From Nitrosomonas marina (GTDB taxonomy: Bacteria; Pseudomonadota; Gammaproteobacteria; Burkholderiales; Nitrosomonadaceae): DNA of 36,750 nucleotides. The notes beneath the pieces are model-generated. The model was not told the origin of the DNA and searched no databases. It worked only from the letters and a program-made list of their open reading frames with translations. A program made the translations under genes and the position numbers. Positions within the stretch are counted from its first letter, which is position 1. Each line of letters begins with the position of its first letter. This document shows positions 28,312-36,750 of the stretch, piece after piece. The DNA lies in assembly GCF_900110145.1 (NCBI RefSeq), contig NZ_FOCP01000029.1, positions 1 through 36,750 of the forward strand, given 5' to 3'.

Positions 28312-28741
28312 AAAACTTGCGGTAATAACTGCCGGTGTTGCGGCACTGGGTTTTGCAGCTGTTTTGGTGCTTAATGCTTTTCAAAGCAATTTGGTTTTCT
28401 TCTTTAGCCCGACACAAGTTATAGCCAAGGAAGCTCCCATAGGCAAAAACTTCAGAATTGGTGGATTGGTCGAAGAAGGAAGCGTCAATCGTGGAGAAGG
28501 CACAACAGTCAAATTTGCGATAACAGACACATCCGAAACGATACAGATTGTCTATACCGGCATACTCCCGGATTTATTTAGAGAAGGTAAAGGTGTTGTC
28601 GCACAGGGTAAATTAGATGACAATGGAACTTTTGTGGCTGATGAGGTATTGGCAAAACATGATGAAAACTACATGCCGCCAGAAGCTGCATTAGCATTGG
28701 AAGAAGCTGCAAAAGCTCAGAAGGCTTCCCTGACGCAATAA
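28295..28741 (+). CDS. ccmE: Periplasmic heme chaperone CcmE
   Basis: 148 residues. An N-terminal membrane anchor ([20 protein letters not shown]) is followed by the OB-fold domain ([20 protein letters not shown], then [20 protein letters not shown]). HDENYMPPE carries the His that binds heme covalently and the nearby Tyr. It accepts heme from CcmC and hands it to CcmF. Confidence 0.96.
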   Translation: MKPRHKKLAVITAGVAALGFAAVLVLNAFQSNLVFFFSPTQVIAKEAPIGKNFRIGGLVEEGSVNRGEGTTVKFAITDTSETIQIVYTGILPDLFREGKGVVAQGKLDDNGTFVADEVLAKHDENYMPPEAALALEEAAKAQKASLTQ

Positions 28742-28749
28742 ATAAAGAT

Positions 28750-28771
28750 TCTAAAACATGTGTGTTTTAGA
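28750..28771 (+). terminator. Hairpin between ccmE and ccmF
   Basis: TCTAAAACA (28750-28758) and TGTTTTAGA (28763-28771) form a perfect 9-bp stem with loop TGTG, followed by TTGTTTCT. A second A+T-rich inverted repeat, GTTTTTGT with ACAAAAAC, is at 28790-28811. These may tune expression of ccmF. Confidence 0.45.
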
Positions 28772-28833
28772 TTGTTTCTAACTGTTTTTGTTTTTGTATA
28801 TAAACAAAAACCCTACAAATAAATTTTGACATC

Positions 28834-30891
28834 ATGATTCCAGAAATTGGCAATTTTGCGCTCATTCTTGCGTTGTTACTAGCAATTACACAAGGCACCT
28901 TACCATTAATTGGTGCGTCACGTGGTATTACTGCTTGGATGGCTTTGGCAAAACCGGTTGTTCAAGGGCAGTTTGTTTTTGTTTTGATTGCATTTTTATG
29001 CCTTGGCTATTCGTTCGTCACAAGTGATTTTTCTGTTGTAAATGTGGCTCGAAATTCAAATACAGAGCTTCCATTGCAATATCGGATTGCTGCGACCTGG
29101 GGGTCTCATGAAGGTTCGCTGTTACTCTGGGTATTAATGCTGGCTGGTTGGTCGATAGCTGTCAGTGTATTCAGTAAGCAGTTGCCTGAGGATATGACAG
29201 CACGCGTTCTGGGCGTTTTGGGCCTGGTCAGTGTTGGATTCCTGTCATTTATGTTGTTGACGTCTAACCCGTTTGACCGACTGCTTCCTGCAGCCATAGA
29301 AGGCAGCGATTTAAATCCACTGTTGCAGGACCCGGGTATGGTTATTCATCCACCTATGTTATACATGGGTTATGTAGGATTTTCTGTTGCATTTGCTTTT
29401 GCAATTGCTGCTCTATTAAGTGGAAAATTGGATGCGACTTGGGCGCGTTGGTCTCGTCCGTGGACTACTGTAGCCTGGGTATTCCTGACATTTGGAATCA
29501 TGCTCGGAAGCTGGTGGGCTTATTATGAGCTAGGCTGGGGAGGATGGTGGTTTTGGGATCCTGTAGAGAATGCCTCTTTTATGCCATGGCTGGTAGGTAC
29601 GGCGCTGATGCACTCGCTGGCTGTAACCGAAAAACGTGGAAGTTTTAAGAGCTGGACAGTATTACTGGCAATTTGTACATTTGCCCTGTGTCTATTGGGT
29701 ACATTCCTAGTACGTTCTGGGGTTCTCACTTCCGTACATGCCTTTGCGACTGATCCCGAGAGAGGTGTTTTTATACTTGGATTTTTATTCGTTACAGTTA
29801 CATTATCACTGTTGCTGTTTGCATGGCGTGCACCAAAAGTTGGCTTGGGTGGAAAATTTGATTTGCTGTCACGTGAATCGATGTTATTGGCGAACAATTT
29901 ATTGCTACTCGTAGCAGCTGCTAGCGTGATGCTGGGAACATTGTATCCACTTATTGTCGATGCATTAAACCTGGGTAAAATATCCGTTGGACCACCTTAT
30001 TTTGAAGCTGTTTTTGTGCCAATTATGACGCCAGCAATATTTCTGATAGGACTGGGTCCGATCTCTCGCTGGAAACAAATGAATTTGCCATCTCTGGCTG
30101 TTCGTATTCGTTGGGCAGCTGGCGTGAGCTTTGTTAGTGCGATTATTGCTCCATTTTACATGGGGGAATGGAAGCCACTTGTAAGTTTTGGTCTGTTACT
30201 GGCTTTCTGGATTATTATGAGCATACTGGTCAGTTTGAAACACCGCATAAGCAATAGCGGCCAAGGAAATGTATTGGTCAGATTGGCCAAACAATCCAGG
30301 AGCTTTTATGGCATGCATTGCGCGCACTTGGGTGTCGCAGTATTTATTATTGGGGTAACGCTGGTTAATGGGTATGAAACGGAAAAGGATGTTCGTATGG
30401 ACATCGGTAGTCGTGTATCAATCAAAGAATACGCATTCCAGTTTAATGGTGTATCAGACGTAGTAGGTCCTAATTATATGTCGGTCCGTGGGGAAATTGA
30501 TGTGTTTAAGGATGGAGAGTTTGTGAGAAAACTCTATCCTGAAAAACGCACATACAATGCATCGGGAATGGTAATGACTGAAGCAGCGATCGATACCGGA
30601 TTTTTAAGAGATCTTTATGTTGCTTTGGGCGAGCCCTTAGCTAACGAAGCTTGGGTTGTACGTGCCTATCATAAACCGTTTGTTGATTGGATCTGGCTTG
30701 GCTGCTTATTGATGTCAATTGGTGGTATTCTGGCCGTGAGTGACAAACGTTATCGTCTGAAAATAAAAGAGAAGAGTAAAAATATCTTCGACAAAAAGTT
30801 TGGCCAGGCACCTGCAGAAACCGATAATAAAATTAAACCGGCGGTAACAGAAGGAAGTACGGCTTTTATTTCAGATACAAGGAAAGTTTAA
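28834..30891 (+). CDS. ccmF: Cytochrome c heme lyase subunit CcmF
   Basis: 685 residues, ~15 membrane segments. The WWD motif is GWGGWWFWDPVENASFMPW. Periplasmic His motifs include VIHPPMLYMGYVG and YRIAATWGSHEGSLLLW, and HCAHLGVAVFIIGV is near the C-terminus. It attaches heme to apocytochrome c with CcmH and CcmI. It ends one base into the ccmG start. Confidence 0.97.
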   Translation: MIPEIGNFALILALLLAITQGTLPLIGASRGITAWMALAKPVVQGQFVFVLIAFLCLGYSFVTSDFSVVNVARNSNTELPLQYRIAATWGSHEGSLLLWVLMLAGWSIAVSVFSKQLPEDMTARVLGVLGLVSVGFLSFMLLTSNPFDRLLPAAIEGSDLNPLLQDPGMVIHPPMLYMGYVGFSVAFAFAIAALLSGKLDATWARWSRPWTTVAWVFLTFGIMLGSWWAYYELGWGGWWFWDPVENASFMPWLVGTALMHSLAVTEKRGSFKSWTVLLAICTFALCLLGTFLVRSGVLTSVHAFATDPERGVFILGFLFVTVTLSLLLFAWRAPKVGLGGKFDLLSRESMLLANNLLLLVAAASVMLGTLYPLIVDALNLGKISVGPPYFEAVFVPIMTPAIFLIGLGPISRWKQMNLPSLAVRIRWAAGVSFVSAIIAPFYMGEWKPLVSFGLLLAFWIIMSILVSLKHRISNSGQGNVLVRLAKQSRSFYGMHCAHLGVAVFIIGVTLVNGYETEKDVRMDIGSRVSIKEYAFQFNGVSDVVGPNYMSVRGEIDVFKDGEFVRKLYPEKRTYNASGMVMTEAAIDTGFLRDLYVALGEPLANEAWVVRAYHKPFVDWIWLGCLLMSIGGILAVSDKRYRLKIKEKSKNIFDKKFGQAPAETDNKIKPAVTEGSTAFISDTRKV

Positions 30892-31418
30892 TGCGATATT
30901 TGCTGCCTTTATTTGCATTCTTGGTATTAGCGGTATTTTTATTTGTTGGGCTTTCATTAAATCCGCGCCAGGTTCCTTCGCCATTGATTGACAAACCTGC
31001 GCCGGAATTTGAACTTTACAGCCTACATGAACCTGACAGAATTTTCTCATCAAAAGAAAATATAGGTAAGGTATGGCTATTGAATGTCTGGGCCTCCTGG
31101 TGTGTCGCATGTCGGGATGAGCATCCACTTTTGGTACAACTTGCAAATTCAGGTGTAGTGCCCATTTATGGTCTAAATTATAAAGATGAGAATACGACAG
31201 CCAAACAATGGTTAAAGCATTATGGAGATCCATATATTGCAAGCGTAGTTGATCCAGATGGAGCAGTCGGTATAGATTATGGCGTTTACGGTGTACCGGA
31301 AACGTATGTTATCGATAAGCAAGGTATTATAAGACACAAGCAAATAGGTCCTGTGACAGTGGACTCATTACAAAATAAAATTATTCCGTTAATTGTTGAA
31401 TTACAGAAACAAACATGA
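30891..31418 (+). CDS. ccmG: Thiol:disulfide interchange protein CcmG/DsbE
   Basis: 175 residues. An N-terminal membrane anchor (LLPLFAFLVLAVFLFVGLSL) precedes a thioredoxin fold. The active site is WCVAC in NVWASWCVACRDEHP. The GVPETYVID cis-Pro loop and the GVYG insert are typical. It reduces the cysteines of the apocytochrome heme motif. It overlaps ccmH by 4 bases. Confidence 0.96.
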   Translation: MRYLLPLFAFLVLAVFLFVGLSLNPRQVPSPLIDKPAPEFELYSLHEPDRIFSSKENIGKVWLLNVWASWCVACRDEHPLLVQLANSGVVPIYGLNYKDENTTAKQWLKHYGDPYIASVVDPDGAVGIDYGVYGVPETYVIDKQGIIRHKQIGPVTVDSLQNKIIPLIVELQKQT

Positions 31419-32095
31419 AGAGCTTATTTGTCTTCTTTCCACTGGGTCTAGGACGCGTATTTACAGATGGGTTTACGATATCCAGACTTAATTCAGTCTT
31501 GATTTTATTTCTGAGTTTAGGAATTGCTCTACTTTTACCGCTAAAGGCAAGCTGGGCCGAGACTGAATATAAAGAAGCTGTTCCAGTGGCTGAGAATCCA
31601 GAAATAGAGCAAAGGATGCTTACCTTGACAGAGGATCTTCGCTGTCTGGTGTGCCAAAATGAATCAATAGCTGAATCTCGGGCTGATTTTTCCAATGATA
31701 TCCGCAGGATAATCCGTGAACAGATCAAAGCCAATAAAACCGATGAGGAAATTATTGATTTCCTGGTTGATCGTTACGGTGATTTTGTTTTATATAACCC
31801 ACCAATGAAAAATACGACAGTATTGTTGTGGTTTGGACCGCTGATTTTTTTCCTGTTTAGCAGCTGGTTTTTAGTCAAATATCTTAAAGGCCGCCGCCGG
31901 GAAATAAAAGAAGTTACTCTCAGTGATGTGGAACTCAAAAGAGCAGCTCACTTGCTTGACGATGACAGTTATAAGAGAACTGAAGATCACCTCAATAAGA
32001 ACACCAAATTAGACAACCAGGATCATTCCTCAACCTTGGAACAGCACCAAAAGGCTGATGTTTCAACAAGTGAAAATAAAGGTAACAACGTATGA
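31415..32095 (+). CDS. ccmH: Cytochrome c maturation protein CcmH
   Basis: 226 residues. The redox motif is LRCLVCQNESIAESRADF. IIDFLVDRYGDFVLYNPP and the following membrane segment (VLLWFGPLIFFLFSSWFLV) are typical. The protein is longer than the usual ~150 residues: the N-terminus has ~45 residues with its own signal/anchor, and the last ~60 form a hydrophilic tail. A later start is possible, although the 4-base overlap with ccmG supports this one. It acts with CcmG on apocytochrome thiols. Confidence 0.93.
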   Translation: MKSLFVFFPLGLGRVFTDGFTISRLNSVLILFLSLGIALLLPLKASWAETEYKEAVPVAENPEIEQRMLTLTEDLRCLVCQNESIAESRADFSNDIRRIIREQIKANKTDEEIIDFLVDRYGDFVLYNPPMKNTTVLLWFGPLIFFLFSSWFLVKYLKGRRREIKEVTLSDVELKRAAHLLDDDSYKRTEDHLNKNTKLDNQDHSSTLEQHQKADVSTSENKGNNV

Positions 32096-33450
32096 CAGCT
32101 TTCTGGGTTATTTCAGGTATTTTTATTATAGTAGCGCTACTTTTTATAATTCCTACGCTGCTTAAGGTCAGAAATATACAAGAGGAAAAGGTAGAACGCG
32201 ATGCGGTCAATGTAACCGTTTATCGTGATCAACTGAAAGAATTGGACAGGGATCTTGAAAACGACATACTGACTCAAGAACAGTATAACCAAAGTAAACA
32301 GGAATTACAGCAACGCATGCTGCAAGATGTGCAAGGGACTGAAGCTGTCCAACAACTTAATAATACGAATAAAATTGCAAATATTGCAGTATCGACTGTG
32401 GTAGCACTGACATTACCGATAGCTGCCATATATTTATATTTGGAAATCGGAGATACACGAGGCTTGTTACCACAGGCACAACTTGCCAACGCTGTCCAGA
32501 TGTCTCAAGGTGGCGGTGCTGGAGACAGCGCGAAGCCAGAAGGGCATGATAATTTTAATTCTGTTTTGGAAAATTTGATTGCAAGATTGAATAACAATCC
32601 TGAGGATATAGAAGGCTGGTTTATGTTGGCACGCACGTATGCGATAATGAAACAGTACGAAGAAGCTGCCGCTACATACGCTAGGCTGAATGAATTAATT
32701 CCAGATAACCCTCAGATTTTAAGTGATTATGCTGATGTTCTTGCAATGACAAACGCGGGCAGTCTTGCTGGGGAACCATCAGAATTGATTCAGAAAGCGT
32801 TGAGTATTGATCCCGAATATCCTAAAGCGCTGGCTTTGGCTGGTACGGTTGAATTCGAGAAAAATCATTTCGATCAGGCAGCAAACTACTGGGAACGTTT
32901 ATTGGCAGTCATTCCAGCTGATTCACAACTTGCAAAATCTGTGAGCGAAAGCATAGCAGAAGCCAGATCCATGTCTGGAGGGGATACTTCACAGAATAAG
33001 GAACTAGTAGCTTCTAATACAGATTCTGAAGATACTGTGGGACAATCTAACAGTAATAACGAACATCAGCAGATTTCATCAGATGGTGTCACACAAGACC
33101 AGAAAAATTTGTCAATTTCAGGTAGGGTAACTATCAGCGATGCTTTAGCCACTAAGGCAAATCCAAGTGATACATTATTCATTTATGCTCGCGCAGAATC
33201 GGGTCCTAAAATGCCGTTGGCAATCTTGAGATTAAGTGTACGAGATCTGCCAACAACATTTACGCTGACCGATGCCATGGCGATGACACCTGCAATGAAA
33301 CTATCGAGTTTTGAGAATGTTGTTGTAGAAGCGCGAGTATCCAAATCAGGCCAAGCAGTTCCATCAAGCGGAGATTTTCAAGGATTAAGTGAACCAGTTA
33401 CAATTGGCAATAACAATGTCATGATTGAGATTGATTCAATTATTCCTTGA
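32092..33450 (+). CDS. ccmI: Cytochrome c maturation protein CcmI
   Basis: 452 residues. Two membrane segments (FWVISGIFIIVALLFIIPTL, and ~100-120) flank a cytoplasmic Leu-zipper-like loop (VYRDQLKELDRDLENDILTQ). The periplasmic part has TPR repeats (~160-300, PEDIEGWFMLARTYAIMKQY, then DYPKAL-like units) and a C-terminal beta-rich domain (~340-452, LFIYARAESGPKMPLAILRL). It holds apocytochromes for heme attachment. A Ser/Asn/Gln-rich linker joins the two periplasmic parts. Confidence 0.93.
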   Translation: MTAFWVISGIFIIVALLFIIPTLLKVRNIQEEKVERDAVNVTVYRDQLKELDRDLENDILTQEQYNQSKQELQQRMLQDVQGTEAVQQLNNTNKIANIAVSTVVALTLPIAAIYLYLEIGDTRGLLPQAQLANAVQMSQGGGAGDSAKPEGHDNFNSVLENLIARLNNNPEDIEGWFMLARTYAIMKQYEEAAATYARLNELIPDNPQILSDYADVLAMTNAGSLAGEPSELIQKALSIDPEYPKALALAGTVEFEKNHFDQAANYWERLLAVIPADSQLAKSVSESIAEARSMSGGDTSQNKELVASNTDSEDTVGQSNSNNEHQQISSDGVTQDQKNLSISGRVTISDALATKANPSDTLFIYARAESGPKMPLAILRLSVRDLPTTFTLTDAMAMTPAMKLSSFENVVVEARVSKSGQAVPSSGDFQGLSEPVTIGNNNVMIEIDSIIP

Positions 33451-33553
33451 TACTTATTTGCTGATGTTTTTTTATTTTCTTATATTGGTTGGAACTACTA
33501 TTTTAATCATGTAATCAACAAACCCTTTTCTGATCGATACAATTTATATTTAA

Positions 33554-34018
33554 ATGCCGACAATCAATCAAACTGTTGACAATTTTAAGCTGCCAAGCAC
33601 CGGCAGCAAAACATTTTCTTTGTCTGAATCAACTGCCGGAAAGCATCTAGTTGTGTATTTTTATCCAAAAGATGATACGCCTGGATGTACTGTCGAGGGA
33701 GAAAACTTCAGGGATAAATATCCTGATTTTATCCAATTAAACTGTGAAGTCGTAGGTATCTCTCGTGACAGTATCCAATCACATGAAAAATTCAAGGAGA
33801 AAATGAATTTTCCATTTGAGCTTTTGAGTGACTCAGATGAAACAGTCTGCAAGCAGTTTGATGTAATAAAGATGAAGAATATGTATGGAAAGCAGGTGCG
33901 CGGTATCGAACGTAGCACTTTCGTAATTGATGCAAAAGGTATCTTGAGAAAGGAGTGGCGTGGGGTTAAGGTACCGGGCCATGTTGAAGAAGTGCTGGAT
34001 TTTGTCAGAACACTCTAG
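33554..34018 (+). CDS. bcp: Peroxiredoxin of the Bcp/PrxQ type
   Basis: 154 residues. VVYFYPKDDTPGCTVEGENF carries the peroxidatic Cys. The resolving Cys that E. coli Bcp has five residues later is replaced (Glu-Gly-Glu-Asn region). Other Cys are in QLNCEVVGIS and ETVCKQFD. RSTFVIDAKGILRKEWRGVK is typical. It reduces hydrogen and organic peroxides; the missing resolving Cys suggests a 1-Cys mechanism or use of another Cys. Confidence 0.93.
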   Translation: MPTINQTVDNFKLPSTGSKTFSLSESTAGKHLVVYFYPKDDTPGCTVEGENFRDKYPDFIQLNCEVVGISRDSIQSHEKFKEKMNFPFELLSDSDETVCKQFDVIKMKNMYGKQVRGIERSTFVIDAKGILRKEWRGVKVPGHVEEVLDFVRTL

Positions 34019-34067
34019 TGATTACGGTGCACTAACCCTTGTCATAGCAAAATTTTGACCCCCGTCG

Positions 34068-35054
34068 TCATGTTAACAAATGCATAATAGTACTCTGCTC
34101 AGTTATTAATTCTTCGTAGCTTTTCTGCATTTTACGTTTGTCAAAATCACTTAGTTCTAGTCCTTGAACTATTTGATAATGGCCATTACTACAGGTAACC
34201 GGAAAACTGTATACGACACCTTCCGGTATACCATAACTTCCATCGGACAAAATACCCATGGAAGTCCAGTCATTTTCGCGGGTTCCGAATATCCAATCCT
34301 GCATATGATTGATAATGGCATTTGCAGCGCTTGCAGCGCTGGAACGCCCATGCCTGGCTTCAATAATTGCCATACCTCGTTTCTGTACAGTAGGGACAAA
34401 ACTTTTAGCTATCCAGTTGTCATCGTCTATAAGAGTCTTAACAGGTATATTGTTAATTTCTGAGTGACTCAGATCTGGGTATTGTGTGTTGGAGTGATTA
34501 CCCCAAACAATCATTTTTCTGATACTAGTCACGGGTCTCGAGAGTTTTCTTGCAACTTGTGACAACGCGCGATTGTGATCGAGTCTGAGCATGGCAGAAA
34601 AATTATTAGGATTCAAATCTGGAGAATTTTTGAGCGTAATGTAGGCATTTGTATTTGCCGGATTACCTACCACCAGAACCTTAACGTTTCTATTGGCGAC
34701 GGCATTCAGCGCCTTTCCCTGTTCTATAAATATCGGCCCATTCGCTTCCAAAAGATCTTTGCGTTCCATATTCTCACCGCGCGGGCGCGCCCCAACAAGA
34801 AGCGCAATATCAGTATCTTTGAATGCAGTGTAAGGGTCATCAGTTGTGATGAGTTCAGTCAGGAGCGGAAAAGCGCAATCCTGTAATTCCATGACTAATC
34901 CGTCAAATAACGGACGTGCATTCGGAATGTCAAGCAGTTGCAATATAATTGGCTGGTCCTTGCCTAACATATCACCTGCAGCGATACGAAACAGCAAACT
35001 ATAACAAATTTGACCAGTCGCTCCAGTTACCGAAATTCGAATTGGCGATTTCAT
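34068..35054 (-). CDS. mdh: Malate dehydrogenase
   Basis: 328 residues, of the longer cytosolic-like bacterial type ([20 protein letters not shown]). NAD binding: the GATGQI loop and an acidic residue in LLDIPNA. Substrate Arg residues are in [30 protein letters not shown] follows, and the catalytic His is in [11 protein letters not shown]. It oxidises malate to oxaloacetate in the citric acid cycle. It converges with the peroxiredoxin gene; no clear terminator separates them. Confidence 0.96.
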   Translation of the reverse strand: MKSPIRISVTGATGQICYSLLFRIAAGDMLGKDQPIILQLLDIPNARPLFDGLVMELQDCAFPLLTELITTDDPYTAFKDTDIALLVGARPRGENMERKDLLEANGPIFIEQGKALNAVANRNVKVLVVGNPANTNAYITLKNSPDLNPNNFSAMLRLDHNRALSQVARKLSRPVTSIRKMIVWGNHSNTQYPDLSHSEINNIPVKTLIDDDNWIAKSFVPTVQKRGMAIIEARHGRSSAASAANAIINHMQDWIFGTRENDWTSMGILSDGSYGIPEGVVYSFPVTCSNGHYQIVQGLELSDFDKRKMQKSYEELITEQSTIMHLLT

Positions 35055-35283
35055 GTTTTCAATCCTTGAAATATCCCTGTAGGCTCATTAAATCGAGTGT
35101 GCTCGGGAAAAATTGAGACTGAATTATACTTGTAAACCCTGTTTCAAGGAAGACTAGGATTGATTTCAAAGTAAGATTAGACACAAAAACAAATATATAT
35201 TAGCGTGAGAATAGTAACTGCTAAATGGGTTATAGGTCATATAATGTTTAACACTACTACGCAATTCAATGAGTTTTAAAAGA

Positions 35284-35730
35284 TTATCTGCAGTAATTGC
35301 GATATTCTTTTGATAAATCGATATGTAAATGACCATAGTAATTTGGAAAATAGTAGAGACCAATTAAGGGGTAATGCCATAAATTCCGCGCTTGAAGATC
35401 AGCTATTTGTATTCGTAATTGTCTGCAATAATTTCTCGTTTGAAGCATTTTTTCATCTAATAATAGTTTCTCCATTTTATTTTGATTACGCAGCAGTTTC
35501 AGTTGCTGCATTTTTTGTAATTTCCTGACCATAGCGTCCTGTTTCTGTTGTTCTGTAGTTGGACTGCTTTGCGGCAATTCCGTTAAGTCCGAAACCATAG
35601 CACCCGGTACTGGGGTTGTACTGTATTGAATTTGTCCCCAAGGATCGCTCCATTGATAAATAGTTTCGGCTGAAGCGGTTAATGAAAAGATCAAAAAAAT
35701 TACATTACTACTTAAGGTAAGTTTAGCCAT
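35284..35730 (-). CDS. DUF4124-like secreted protein
   Basis: 148 residues. A signal peptide (LTLSSNVIFLIFSLTASA) precedes ETIYQWSDPWGQIQYSTTPV, the DUF4124 pattern common in beta- and gammaproteobacteria. A Gln/Lys/Leu-rich coiled coil follows (~60-115), ending in a Tyr/His/Leu-rich tail (YYFPNYYGHLHIDL). The role of the family is unknown. It is probably periplasmic. Confidence 0.8.
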   Translation of the reverse strand: MAKLTLSSNVIFLIFSLTASAETIYQWSDPWGQIQYSTTPVPGAMVSDLTELPQSSPTTEQQKQDAMVRKLQKMQQLKLLRNQNKMEKLLLDEKMLQTRNYCRQLRIQIADLQARNLWHYPLIGLYYFPNYYGHLHIDLSKEYRNYCR

Positions 35731-36188
35731 AAGCTTTTATAGATAATTTACTAACTTTTTGCCTTGAAGATCAAAATTGCTATTTTAATGAATAAGTAAA
35801 TCTATGTTTGAATATGAAATTTAATGTTACAACTACAATTGCAATACTACGAGGAAAAAAGTACAATTAAATGTTTAAAAATGGGTTCTTAGTCAAGTCA
35901 ATAAGTTTTTTAAATTCCTAAATTAGATACTTATTAATATTATTTTGTTGCAACATATTTTGTTGTAGTTGTTGTAGTCATAAAGAAGAAAAGTTTTAGA
36001 GAAATAAATCAAAATAAATACTACCTGTCTGCACCTGCATTTTTAATATCTTGGATAAAGGTCAACGAGTATGAGAAAAGATAGCAAGGGTGCGAAGTGT
36101 AGTAAATTAATTGATTAAAAATTATATAATTATTTCTTGACTAAGAATTGTAATTGGACAAGATGGAAGTAAGGAGAAAATAGGTTTT
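35731..36188. other. A+T-rich intergenic region upstream of rpsT
   Basis: 458 bases without a convincing ORF. TATAAT occurs at 36125-36130, about 60 bases before rpsT, without a good -35; it may be the rpsT promoter. A TTGTTG-rich stretch is at ~35946-35975. AGGAG (36172-36176) is the rpsT ribosome site. Confidence 0.5.
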
Positions 36189-36452
36189 ATGGCAAATAGT
36201 GCACAAGCAAGAAAAAGAGCGAGACAGTCGGTTAAAAGACGAGAACATAATGTCAGTATGCGCTCAAGATTGCGTACCGCAATTAAACAAGTCAAGAAAT
36301 TAATCGAAACAGGGGATAAAGAAAAAGCGAACGCGGCTTTCATTCAGACTGTTAGCACGGTAGATACAATTGCTGGTAAAGGGATTATTCATAAAAATAA
36401 AGCAGCCAGGCAAAAAAGTCGGTTATCAGCTGCCTTAAAAGAAATGGCTTGA
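36189..36452 (+). CDS. rpsT: 30S ribosomal protein S20
   Basis: 87 residues. [20 protein letters not shown] and [20 protein letters not shown], then [20 protein letters not shown], match S20 across its whole length. It is basic and helical and binds 16S rRNA early in 30S assembly. AAGGAGA precedes the ATG. Confidence 0.97.
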   Translation: MANSAQARKRARQSVKRREHNVSMRSRLRTAIKQVKKLIETGDKEKANAAFIQTVSTVDTIAGKGIIHKNKAARQKSRLSAALKEMA

Positions 36453-36525
36453 TATAGCATACAATTTTGTTAGTAATTATATAAAACTCGCAAATAAACT
36501 ACACTGAGAATTAGTGCGGAAAGGC

Positions 36526-36636
36526 ATGGTCACACTGAGTATTAATCCTATAAGCAGTCTGACTGATTTTGTAAAGTTGAACAGCGAGTTGCTGAAGGTT
36601 TTAGGGGAAGGCGAGACAGCAGAGACGGGTCTGTAA
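36526..36636 (+). pseudogene. Short ORF at window end, possibly a broken gene start
   Basis: 36 residues, starting MVTLSINPISSLTDFVKLNS and continuing ELLKVLGEGETAETGL before a TAA. It reads like the start of a longer protein; the first residues loosely recall FliK-like flagellar hook-length proteins. Another plus frame is open further on (from ~36650: VVIPVGREAGYCKGGG), as if frameshifts had split one gene. The ribosome site is poor, and the rest of the last ~110 bases shows nothing else. Sequencing errors near a contig end would give the same picture. Confidence 0.3.
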
Positions 36637-36750
36637 ACGGCTGATTGGACTTGAGTGGTAATACCGGTTGGTCGTGAGGCGGGCTATTGTAAGGGAGGCG
36701 GCAGCGGTAGACTGTTATACGGAAGGATTAGCAGCGGATTGCCGGGCATA

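Overview
The window looks like a betaproteobacterial ammonia oxidiser, most likely Nitrosomonas or a close relative. This rests on a C-terminal cytochrome c-552-type domain at the left edge, a complete Ccm (system I) cytochrome c maturation operon, and the rimP-nusA-infB-rbfA-truB cluster. It is inferred from remembered protein similarity, not from a search. About half of the window (18.6-36.5 kb) is housekeeping chromosome. The left half is accessory DNA.

Left accessory region (1-10.8 kb). A c-type cytochrome gene with an odd N-terminus is followed by a terminator. Next, on the minus strand, come a large TPR protein with ten 42-residue repeats and a decayed paralogue of it. A five-gene plus-strand operon (4634-8559) encodes a small membrane protein, a VirD4/TraG-like coupling ATPase, a small soluble protein, a membrane protein and a secreted von Willebrand factor A-like protein. 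No relaxase and no other type IV secretion gene is present. A 61-residue accessory ORF and a large serine recombinase follow. The recombinase reading frame ends inside a copy of the 3' part of the initiator tRNA gene.

Integrated element (10838-18616, 7,779 bp). It is bounded by a 50-bp direct repeat that is the 3' part of tRNA-fMet; the functional tRNA is at the right end. The element carries a tyrosine integrase, two unknown proteins, an AlpA-like HTH protein, a Toprim primase-like protein, a RecA-like (RepA-type) ATPase, an iteron-like origin candidate with inverted symmetry, a 57-residue ORF, a single HK97-fold major capsid protein with a repeat-bearing leader, and a minus-strand HEPN-like cargo gene. 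Paired TGGTGACAT motifs sit just inside both ends and look like integrase arm sites. No portal, terminase, protease or tail gene is present. I read it as a phage-satellite-like element carrying only a capsid gene.

Chromosomal core (18.5-36.5 kb). tRNA-fMet and creA lie on the minus strand. They are followed by rimP-nusA-infB-rbfA-truB (transcription elongation, translation initiation, ribosome maturation), ccmABCDEFGHI (heme export and attachment to apocytochromes), a PrxQ/Bcp peroxiredoxin, malate dehydrogenase (minus), a DUF4124 protein (minus) and rpsT. The last ~300 bp hold only a short, possibly broken ORF.
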